Below are positions 57,643 to 64,000 of a stretch of 64,000 nucleotides of DNA, one piece after another. This stretch comes from Roseomonas sp. KE0001 (GTDB lineage: Bacteria; Pseudomonadota; Alphaproteobacteria; Acetobacterales; Acetobacteraceae), in NCBI RefSeq assembly GCF_016107285.1, contig NZ_RCVQ01000004.1, positions 248,001 through 312,000 of the forward strand. The letters are read 5' to 3'. The translations under genes and the position numbers were made by a program. The notes under the pieces were generated by a model. That model was not told where the DNA came from. It did not search any database and saw only the letters and a program-made list of their open reading frames with translations. Each line of letters opens with the position of its first letter. Position 1 is the first letter of the stretch.

Positions 57643-58473
57643 ATGAACACCATCGACATGCCGGACGGAACCGCGGTGCCGCGGCTTGGCCAGGGCACCT
57701 GGAAGCTGGGCGAGCGCGGCGCCGACCGGGCGGCCGAGGCGCGGACGCTGCGGCTCGGGCTCGACCTCGGGCTGACGCTGATCGACACCGCCGAGATGTA
57801 TGCCGATGGCGGGGCGGAGGAGGTGGTGGCGGAGGCGATCGCCGGGCGGCGACAGGAGGTGTTCCTGGTCAGCAAGGCCTATCCGCAGAACGCCTCCCGC
57901 CGGCGGCTGCCCCAGGCCTGCGAGCAGAGCCTGCGGCGGCTGCGGACCGATGCGCTCGATCTCTACCTGCTGCACTGGCGCGGCAGCGTGCCGCTGGCCG
58001 AGACGGTCGAGGCGATGGAGGCGCTGGTGGCGCAGGGCAAGATCCGCCGCTGGGGCGTCTCCAACCTCGATGTGGCCGACCTTGAGGAGCTGGGTCCCGG
58101 CCTCGCCAACTGCGCCACCGATCAGGTGCTGTACAATCTCGGCGCACGGGGCGTGGAGTTCGATCTGTTGCCCTATGCCGCGCGGCTGAAGATGCCGGTC
58201 ATGGCCTATTCGCCCGTCGGCCAGGGCGGCGCCCTGCTGCGGCATCCGGTGCTGGGTCGGGTGGCGGCTCGGCAGGGTCTGACCCCGGCCCAGGTGGCGC
58301 TGGCCTGGTCGCTCCGCGATGGCGGCGTCATCAGCATTCCGAAGGCCGCCGGGGAGGCGCATCTGCGGGAGAACGCCGAGGTCTGGAAGGTGGTGCTGAC
58401 GCCTGAGGACTTGGCGGAGCTGGACGGTGCCTTCCCGCCGCCGAAGCGCAAGCAACCTTTGGAAATGCTGTAA
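57643..58473 (+). CDS. Aldo/keto reductase
   Basis: A 276-residue (beta/alpha)8 NADPH-dependent reductase. The catalytic tetrad is D48 (IDTAEMY), Y53, K78 (LVSKAYP) and H111 (LLHWRGS). The C-terminal GGVISIPKAA is the cofactor-binding end. It reduces aldehydes or ketones; the exact substrate is unclear. GGAG lies 7 nt before ATG. It lies 50 nt before the galectin-like pair and may share their transcript. Confidence 0.92.
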   Translation: MNTIDMPDGTAVPRLGQGTWKLGERGADRAAEARTLRLGLDLGLTLIDTAEMYADGGAEEVVAEAIAGRRQEVFLVSKAYPQNASRRRLPQACEQSLRRLRTDALDLYLLHWRGSVPLAETVEAMEALVAQGKIRRWGVSNLDVADLEELGPGLANCATDQVLYNLGARGVEFDLLPYAARLKMPVMAYSPVGQGGALLRHPVLGRVAARQGLTPAQVALAWSLRDGGVISIPKAAGEAHLRENAEVWKVVLTPEDLAELDGAFPPPKRKQPLEML

Positions 58474-58523
58474 GCTTCATGAAGATTTACCCGGAAAGGT
58501 AAGGAGGCGGGTGGAAAGGTGTC

Positions 58524-59534
58524 ATGGCTCGCCGTATGGTTGCGGAGATGCAGGAATCCCTTTCCGATCCTCTCCGGCCGGGCGAGCGTCATCTCTTCCG
58601 CATCTCGGTGCTGGGGGAGGGGCCGGAGACCCTCGACTATCTCGACGGCGACGACATCCTCCTGCATCTGAGCCTCCGTCCGGCGACCGCGCGGCTCGTT
58701 GTCAATGACCGGATCGACGGAGGCTGGGGCACCGAGACCGGGCTGACGCTGCCCGCCGGAGCGCTGAACGGGCTGGAGGTGGCGCTGACGATCGGCGCCA
58801 CCGTGGAGGTCGAGGCGGCCGGCTGCCGGCTGCGGCACGGCCCGCTGCGCGGTGATCTTTGCGAGGCGCGGCGGTTGCGCGGCACGGCGGGCTTCAGCCG
58901 GCTCCGCCCGCCGCGGGTGACGGGCGGCCCCTGGCTGCGCCTCGACGCCTGTCATGCGCCGGGCGGCATCCGGGGCCGGGTGGGCGGGTTCGGCGAGGCG
59001 TCCGCCACCCTGCATCTGCGGGTGGCGGAGGAAGAGGTGGCGCGGCTGGCCCTTCCCCCCGGACCTGGGCCCCGCCGCTTCGCCGTCCCGGCGCCGGAGG
59101 GGCTGGCCGGCGGCGCAGCGTTGCGCTTCCTCTGCCGCGGCACGGAGGGGGACGAGGTGGCGCTGGGCGAGGCGCGCTTCGCCCGCCGGCTGCGCGGCGC
59201 ATTGGAGCATTGCGGCCGGCGCGGCGCGCGGGGCTGGGCGGCGCCGCTCGATGCCCCGGGCGGGCCGCCCCTGTGGCTGGAGGTGCTGGTGGACGGCCGC
59301 CCGCTCGGCCAGGCCCGCGCCGACCGGCCCCGCCCCGATCTCGCCGCCGCCGACCCCGATCTCGCACGGCGGGGTTTCCTCTTCCACTTCCCGGAGCCGC
59401 TGGACATCCCTCCGGGCGAGGACCGCGCCGTGACGGTCCGCGTCGCGGGGACGGGGATCGAGCTGCGGAACTCGCCCTGGCGGCTGGGCCGGGCCAGCGC
59501 CTCGCCCCTCGAGCCGCTGCGGGAGGAAGGGTGA
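58524..59534 (+). CDS. Galectin-like domain protein, copy 1
   Basis: A 336-residue protein. Residues about 22-105 resemble an animal galectin sugar-binding domain: H48-x-S50-x-R52 (galectin-1 has H44-x-N46-x-R48), VVN at 59-61, and W68-G-T-E71-x-G73 (galectin-1 has W68, E71, R73). Asn46 is replaced by Ser and Arg73 by Gly, so binding may be altered. The middle (about 130-225) is unassigned and beta-rich. The C-terminal module (about 230-325) contains LVDGRPLGQARADRPRPDL and RNSPWRL, and is shared with the next gene. No signal peptide is seen. An AAGGAGG lies about 19 nt before ATG. Its end overlaps the next gene by 4 nt. I assign the domain by motif spacing only; it was not searched. Confidence 0.65.
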   Translation: MARRMVAEMQESLSDPLRPGERHLFRISVLGEGPETLDYLDGDDILLHLSLRPATARLVVNDRIDGGWGTETGLTLPAGALNGLEVALTIGATVEVEAAGCRLRHGPLRGDLCEARRLRGTAGFSRLRPPRVTGGPWLRLDACHAPGGIRGRVGGFGEASATLHLRVAEEEVARLALPPGPGPRRFAVPAPEGLAGGAALRFLCRGTEGDEVALGEARFARRLRGALEHCGRRGARGWAAPLDAPGGPPLWLEVLVDGRPLGQARADRPRPDLAAADPDLARRGFLFHFPEPLDIPPGEDRAVTVRVAGTGIELRNSPWRLGRASASPLEPLREEG

Positions 59535-60502
59535 CGCGCCACCGCCAGGAGCTGCGCATCCTGCCGCCGGCCGTCCTCGGCGAGCGCGGCATCGACCTGA
59601 TGGCGGGGGAGGCCATCCTGCTGCACCTGAAGCCGCGCCCCTCCGCCGGCTGGCTGGTCGTCAACACGCCGGACGCGGCGGGGGGATGGGGCCCGGAGTT
59701 CCGTCTGCCCCTGCCGCCGGACGCGGCGGCGGCGGCTCTCACGGTGGTGCTGGAGGGGGAGGGGGAGACGCTCGACATCCGCCTCGGCGAGGCCGCGCCG
59801 GCCCGCTTTCCGCGCCCGCTTCGCCTCGGCGACGGCTCCGGCTGGCGGCTGCCGCCCGGGGTGCAGGAACGGCTTCCGGCCGAATCGCCCGGCGCGCCGG
59901 CGGCGCGGATCGACTTCGCCGACCGCCATCATCTCCGCTGCCGGCTGCAGGACCTGCCGCCGGGCCGCTCGCTCTCGTTGCGCGCCGACGGTCTGCCCTG
60001 CGCCGCCCTGCCCGCCGGCGACGCGCCCGCCGAGGGCGCCGCGACGCTGCGCTACGCCGCGGGCAGCCTGGTGCTGGAGGGCATGCGTCTCGAGCTGTTG
60101 CTGGAGGGGGAGGAGCCGCCGCGCTGCCTGGCGCGGGCTCGCGTCGCCTCACGCTACTGCGGCGCCATCGAGATGGCGGATGAGGCCGGCCTGTACGGAT
60201 GGGCGCTCAACCCCGCCCTGCCCGAGGAGCCCGTGGTGGTCGATGTCTATCTCGACGGCCGCTTCCAGGGCGCGGCCCGCGCCGACCGGCCGCGGCCCGA
60301 CCTGGCGCGGCTGGGCCCGGGCTTCGGCCGGAGCGGCTTCCTGTTCCGCCTGCCGCGCCGCGTCTTCCCGCGCGAGGGCGTGCCGCTTCGCCTCGAGGCC
60401 CGCATCCAGGACACCCGCTTCGCGCTCCGTCATTCCCCCTGGTGGCTGTCCCGCCCGGTTCCGGTCACGGCGGCGGCGCTGGGCGGAGAGCCGGCGGAAT
60501 GA
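59531..60502 (+). CDS. Galectin-like domain protein, copy 2
   Basis: A 323-residue paralogue of the preceding protein, starting at GTG 59531, which overlaps the preceding stop (GTGA) and follows GGAGG. Its N-terminal domain (about 5-105) is the better galectin match: H32-L-K34-P-R36, VVN at 43-45, and W53-G-P-E56-F-R58, then a strand and FPRPLRLGD, which parallels the FPNRLNL of galectin-1. Only the Asn of HxNPR is changed (to Lys). The C-terminal module (about 210-310) has LYGWALNPALPEEPVV, DGRFQGAARADRPRPDL and RHSPWWL. No signal or membrane segment. It shares a 4-nt overlap with the glycosyltransferase gene, so all three are coupled. A sugar-sensing or acceptor-binding role in glycan assembly is inference. 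Confidence 0.7.
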   Translation: MTRHRQELRILPPAVLGERGIDLMAGEAILLHLKPRPSAGWLVVNTPDAAGGWGPEFRLPLPPDAAAAALTVVLEGEGETLDIRLGEAAPARFPRPLRLGDGSGWRLPPGVQERLPAESPGAPAARIDFADRHHLRCRLQDLPPGRSLSLRADGLPCAALPAGDAPAEGAATLRYAAGSLVLEGMRLELLLEGEEPPRCLARARVASRYCGAIEMADEAGLYGWALNPALPEEPVVVDVYLDGRFQGAARADRPRPDLARLGPGFGRSGFLFRLPRRVFPREGVPLRLEARIQDTRFALRHSPWWLSRPVPVTAAALGGEPAE

Positions 60503-62775
60503 GGATCTGCATCGCCACGCCCGACATCATCGGGCCGGTGCGCAACGGCGGCGTCGGCACCGCCTGCACCGCCCTGGCGCAGGCGCTGGCGGCGGCGGGC
60601 CATGCCGTGACGCTGTTCTACACCTCGACCTACTTCGAGCAGGGCGACCGCGAGCGATGGCGCGCGGATTACGCGCGGATGGGCATCCGGCTGCTCTATC
60701 TCGATCCCGCGCCGCGCCCGCCGCTGCACCGCGCGCCGACCGTGCAGGACGAGGACAACCTGGCCCGCGCCTATCACGTCTACGAGGCGCTGAAGCACAG
60801 CGACTACGACGTCATTCATTTCGTGGACTACATCGGGCTCGGCTACTTCACCGCCCTGGCGCGGGCCCAGGGCCTCTGCCTGCCGCGTACCCGGCTGGTG
60901 GTGACGGCGCATTCGCCGACGCTGTGGTCGCGCCTGTCCAACAACAGCGTGCTGGACGATATCTCCCCCCTGCTGCGCGACCGCATGGAGCGCGGGCTGA
61001 TCGCGCTCTGCGACATGGTGATAAGCCCGAGCGCGTACATGCTGCGCTGGCTGCGCGACCAGGGCTTCGCCCTGCCCGAGCGCCAGCGCGTCCTGCCCAA
61101 CCTGATGCCGCGCCGCCTGGGCGCGCCGGAGCCGGGCATCCTGGCGGAGCCGGTGGAAGCGGGCGCCGCGCCGCTGCGCGAGATCGTCTTCTTCGGCCGG
61201 CTCGAGCCCCGCAAGGGGCTGCTAGTCTTCTTCGACGCCCTGGACCGCCTGCGGGGCCGGCTGCCCGCCGGCGCGAGCGTCACGCTGCTCGGCAAGCTGG
61301 GGCCGGACTATCCCCGTGCCGTGCTGGAGCGGCGGGCGGCGCGCTGGGGCCTGCCCTTCCAGATCTTGGACGGGCTCGACACCTTCGCGGCGCTGGATCA
61401 TCTGCGGCAGCCGGGGCGGCTCGCGGTGCTGGCCGCGCTGTCCGACAATTCGCCCTACACGGTGCTGGAATGCCTGCACCACCGCATTCCCTTCATCGCC
61501 TCCGACGTCGGGGGCGTCGCCGAACTCCTGGCGCCGCAGAGCCAGGCCGAGGTGCTGTTCGATCCGGTGCCTGCGGCGCTGGCCGAGCGCCTCGTCACCG
61601 TCCTCGGGGCGGCCCCCGGCGCCTTCGTCCCGGCCCTGCCGCGCCCGGGGCTGGAGCAGGCCGAGCAGCGGATGCTGGCGCTGCATGAGGAGCTGGCGGC
61701 GGAACTGGCGGCGGAGGCGGCGCGCCTGCCACCGCCGCCGCCGCGCCAGCCCCTGGTCAGCGTCGTGATCCTTCACCATGAGCGCCCGGCCGAGCTGGAA
61801 CAGGCGCTGGTGGCCCTGGCGCGGCAAAGCCACCCGCGGCTCGAACTGCTGGTGGTGGACAATGGCAGCCGCGACCCGGTCGCGCTGGCCTGCCTCGTGG
61901 CCCTGGAAGCCGAGGGGCGCGCGCGGGTGCTGCGCCTGCCGGAGAACCTCTATGAGCCGGAGGCCCGCAATATCGGCGCCCGGGCGGCGCGGGGCGAGTA
62001 CCTGCTGTTCATGGATGACGACAACCTGCCGAAGCCGCGGGAGGTCGAGCTGTTCTGCCGCGCCGCCCAGGCCGGCGGCGCCGACGTGCTGACCTGCTTC
62101 GCCGATCACTTCCAGGGAGCGGCGCCACCGGAGGAGGACAGTGGCGCTGCGAAGCGCTTCCTGGCGCTCGGCGATGCGGGGCCCGTGGGGCTGATCTTCA
62201 ACGCCTATGGCGATCTCAACTGCTTCGTCCGGCGCGACCGTTTCCTGGCGATCGGCGGCTTCGTGCAGGACCGGCGATTCAACCATGCGGAGGACTGGCG
62301 GTTCTTCGCGCATGCCTGGGCGCAGGGCCTGCGCATCCAGGTCGTGCCGGAGGCGCTGTTCTGGTACCGCGCGCCGCCGCCGGGGCAGGAGGGATGGCGT
62401 CGGCGCGACCGGCCCGGCGCGTTGATGCGGGCCGCCGAGGCCTATCTCGCCGTGGCGCCGGCGAGCCTACGTCCCTTCCTGCATCTCGCCCAGGGCTTGT
62501 TCTGGAAGGCGCTGAGCGAAGCCGCCGAGACGCGGCGGCGGGGGGCGGAGCTGGAGCGGCTGCGCCAGGAGAACGCGACGCTGCGCGCAAAAGAGGAAAG
62601 GCTAAGCCTGGAAAACGAAAATCTTCGAAAAAATTATACGGCGCTCTCCGGCATCCTGCCTGCCCTGCTGCGGGATGGCGCCGGCGACGCGGAGGCGCGC
62701 GAGAGGATTTTGCGACACGTCCGCCTTATCGGCGACAAGTGCCGCGATTCCGATGCGGGCGGGACATCCTCGTGA
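60499..62775 (+). CDS. Two-domain glycosyltransferase (GT4 then GT2)
   Basis: A 758-residue fusion with domain order opposite to that at 25387. The GT4 half (about 1-400) starts MRICIATPDIIGPVRNGGVG, has FFGRLEPRKGLLVFFDAL and a variant donor loop SDNSPYTVLECLHHRIPF. The GT2 half (about 415-650) has PLVSVVILHHERPAELEQAL, the D-x-D block FMDDDNLPKPREVE and the acceptor-site HAEDWRFFAHAWA. The end (about 680-715) is a coiled coil (ELERLRQENATLRAKEERL) encoded by unusually AT-rich codons, followed by a basic tail. No membrane helix. The start overlaps copy 2 of the galectin-like genes (ATGA). It probably builds a surface glycan in the cytoplasm. Confidence 0.88.
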   Translation: MRICIATPDIIGPVRNGGVGTACTALAQALAAAGHAVTLFYTSTYFEQGDRERWRADYARMGIRLLYLDPAPRPPLHRAPTVQDEDNLARAYHVYEALKHSDYDVIHFVDYIGLGYFTALARAQGLCLPRTRLVVTAHSPTLWSRLSNNSVLDDISPLLRDRMERGLIALCDMVISPSAYMLRWLRDQGFALPERQRVLPNLMPRRLGAPEPGILAEPVEAGAAPLREIVFFGRLEPRKGLLVFFDALDRLRGRLPAGASVTLLGKLGPDYPRAVLERRAARWGLPFQILDGLDTFAALDHLRQPGRLAVLAALSDNSPYTVLECLHHRIPFIASDVGGVAELLAPQSQAEVLFDPVPAALAERLVTVLGAAPGAFVPALPRPGLEQAEQRMLALHEELAAELAAEAARLPPPPPRQPLVSVVILHHERPAELEQALVALARQSHPRLELLVVDNGSRDPVALACLVALEAEGRARVLRLPENLYEPEARNIGARAARGEYLLFMDDDNLPKPREVELFCRAAQAGGADVLTCFADHFQGAAPPEEDSGAAKRFLALGDAGPVGLIFNAYGDLNCFVRRDRFLAIGGFVQDRRFNHAEDWRFFAHAWAQGLRIQVVPEALFWYRAPPPGQEGWRRRDRPGALMRAAEAYLAVAPASLRPFLHLAQGLFWKALSEAAETRRRGAELERLRQENATLRAKEERLSLENENLRKNYTALSGILPALLRDGAGDAEARERILRHVRLIGDKCRDSDAGGTSS

Positions 62776-62842
62776 TGCTGGCGCGTCATCGCGGATAACT
62801 GTTCTTCCCGCTTCGATGGTGTTGTAGTAAAGAAGGAAGAAG

Positions 62843-63007
62843 ATGCGCGTGATGGTCGAATGGCCTCCGCGAGAAATGCCGCACCGGTTCCAGACCGCTG
62901 CTGCCACAGCCCGCGATCCTCCAGGCAAGGAGGACGGTCATGGAGGCAATGTCATGACGTGGTTGTTGATGTCCACCGGGGCTTTTGTGGTTGCGTTTCA
63001 CCAATGA
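62843..63007 (+). CDS. Possible small protein before ugd
   Basis: A 54-residue frame starting at ATG 62843 after a purine-rich AGAAGGAAGAAG. The translation runs MRVMVEWPPREMPHRF and later ends in a hydrophobic TWLLMSTGAFVVAF, as in a short membrane tail. A second AAGGAGG inside the frame (about 62927-62934) precedes a five-codon frame. The region is AT-richer than its surroundings and holds the likely ugd promoter, so this may be leader sequence. No family is recognised. Confidence 0.35.
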   Translation: MRVMVEWPPREMPHRFQTAAATARDPPGKEDGHGGNVMTWLLMSTGAFVVAFHQ

Positions 63008-63058
63008 CGGGCGGCCTATGGCGCCGGTGGCACTTCTGAAAGGCGAGCTGAGGACACA

Positions 63059-64000
63059 ATGAAGATAGCGATGATTGGGGCCGGCTATGTCGGTCTCGTC
63101 TCTGGCGCCTGTTTCGCCGAATTCGGCGTCGATGTCTGCATTGTGGACACGGAGGCCCGCAAGATCGAGGCCCTGCGGCAGGGCCGGATCCCGATCTACG
63201 AGCCCGGGCTCGATCGCCTGGTGGAGGAGAATGCCCGCGACGGCCGGCTGAGCTTCACCACCGATCTCAAGGAAGCCATGCACGGCGCCGATGCCGTCTT
63301 CCTCGCCGTCGGTACCCCGACGCGGCGCGGCGACGGCCATGCCGATCTGACCTACGTCTTCTCCGCCGCCGAGCAGGTGGCGCTGGCGGCCGAGGGGCCG
63401 CTGGTGCTGGTGACGAAGTCCACCGTGCCGGTCGGGACCGGGCGCCGGGTGAAGGAGATCGTGCGCGCGGCGCGCCCCGATCTCGAGATCGAAGTGGCGT
63501 CGAACCCTGAGTTCCTGCGTGAAGGCAATGCCATCGGTGACTTCATGCGGCCCGATCGCGTCGTGGTCGGTGTCGATTCCGAGCGGGCGCTGGCGGTGCT
63601 GAAGCGACTCTACCGCCCGTTGTACCTGATCGAGACGCCGGTCGTCGCCACCTCGATCGAGACGGCCGAGTTGATCAAGTACGCGGCCAATGCCTTCCTC
63701 GCCGTGAAGATCACCTTCATCAACCAGATGGCCGATCTTTGCGAGAAGGCCGGCGCCAATGTGCATGACGTAGCGCGCGGCATGGGGCTCGATGGCCGGA
63801 TCGGCCGCAAGTTCCTGCATGCCGGCCCCGGCTACGGTGGTTCCTGCTTCCCGAAGGACACCCTGGCCCTGGCGCGGACCGCGCAGGAGCTTGGCGCGCC
63901 GGTCACGATCGTGGAGCAGACCATCGCCGCCAACGATGCGCGCAAGGAGCAGATGGCGCAGCGGGTCATCGCGGCCTGCGGCGGCTCGGTGAAGGGCAAG
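63059..64000 (+). CDS. ugd: UDP-glucose 6-dehydrogenase (runs off the window)
   Basis: The first 314 residues of a UDP-glucose/GDP-mannose dehydrogenase. The Rossmann start is MKIAMIGAGYVGLVSGACFA, followed by GTPTRRGDGHADLTY and the substrate block NPEFLREGNAIGDFMRPDR. The catalytic cysteine lies in GYGGSCFPKD. It oxidises UDP-glucose to UDP-glucuronate in two NAD-dependent steps, supplying acidic sugar for exopolysaccharide. AGGAC precedes the ATG. The C-terminal substrate domain is cut off by the window. It directly follows the galectin/glycosyltransferase block, supporting a glycan locus that continues to the right. Confidence 0.95.
   Translation, partial: MKIAMIGAGYVGLVSGACFAEFGVDVCIVDTEARKIEALRQGRIPIYEPGLDRLVEENARDGRLSFTTDLKEAMHGADAVFLAVGTPTRRGDGHADLTYVFSAAEQVALAAEGPLVLVTKSTVPVGTGRRVKEIVRAARPDLEIEVASNPEFLREGNAIGDFMRPDRVVVGVDSERALAVLKRLYRPLYLIETPVVATSIETAELIKYAANAFLAVKITFINQMADLCEKAGANVHDVARGMGLDGRIGRKFLHAGPGYGGSCFPKDTLALARTAQELGAPVTIVEQTIAANDARKEQMAQRVIAACGGSVKGK

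Noticed and set aside
62602-62928. Minus-strand 108-codon frame
   Set aside because: It is antisense to the end of the glycosyltransferase gene and has no ribosome site or family motif.

Overview
This window is chromosomal DNA from a very GC-rich bacterium. Codons are heavily G/C-ending, and short AT-rich patches stand out only between some genes. The gene set points to Alphaproteobacteria, most likely Acetobacteraceae (a Roseomonas-like organism). The pointers are cobaltochelatase CobS/CobT next to a J-domain gene and bolA, a fused shikimate kinase/3-dehydroquinate synthase, an Atm1-type exporter, a tripartite-transporter (Bug) solute-binding protein and a DUF2889 protein. This assignment is inference from gene content; there is no rRNA gene in the window. 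I found no tRNA, rRNA, CRISPR array, insertion sequence or prophage.

Layout. 1-7.7 kb: end of an unknown gene, an RTX-type repeat protein with a clear terminator, the remnant of an MFS transporter, an amidohydrolase, a histidine phosphatase, a SYLF protein, a Nudix hydrolase, a class V aminotransferase and a diguanylate cyclase. 7.9-16.5 kb: Atm1-like exporter, rpmB with its own promoter and terminator, a degenerate histidine kinase, and a minus-strand cluster (J-domain protein, cobS, cobT, phytase-like lipoprotein) divergent from bolA. 16.5-24 kb: hydrolase-TPR fusion, DUF2889, ohr, aroKB, xerD, GFA protein, accA. 24-30 kb: a glycan block (GT4, a GT2-GT4 fusion, and an unknown protein coupled to it by an ATGA overlap). 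30-33 kb: a NitT/TauT-type ABC importer (binding protein, permease, ATPase), with the three genes overlapping at their ends. 33-38.5 kb: LysR/SDR divergent pair, argJ, a parvulin isomerase with a strong terminator, an ATP-grasp ligase. 38.6-46.6 kb: housekeeping genes secA, an amidase and RNase E; RNase E has a leader of up to about 550 nt carrying an intrinsic-terminator-like hairpin. 46.7-52.9 kb: GNAT-Nudix fusion, CinA-N protein, and a minus-strand catabolic set (Ldh2-type dehydrogenase, Bug protein, 3-hydroxyisobutyrate-dehydrogenase-type reductase) followed by an aspartoacylase-family gene. 53-58.5 kb: DsbA-like protein, a gamma-glutamyltranspeptidase-like lipoprotein, an aminotransferase, an IalB-like protein and an aldo/keto reductase. 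58.5-64 kb: a second glycan block, with two paralogous proteins whose N-terminal domains look like galectins, overlapped end to end with a GT4-GT2 fusion, then a UDP-glucose 6-dehydrogenase that runs off the window.

The most interesting unit is the last block. Two adjacent genes carry the spaced sugar-binding residues of animal galectins (H-x-x-x-R, VVN, W-G-x-E-x-R) on a bacterial chromosome. They share a C-terminal module and are translationally coupled to a two-domain glycosyltransferase. With the reverse-order GT2-GT4 fusion 35 kb away and the UDP-glucose dehydrogenase, this suggests a surface-glycan system that may include its own lectin-like parts. Other items worth a second look are the rne leader, the catalytically degenerate kinase, the GGT homologue with Ser in place of the catalytic Thr, and several domain fusions.
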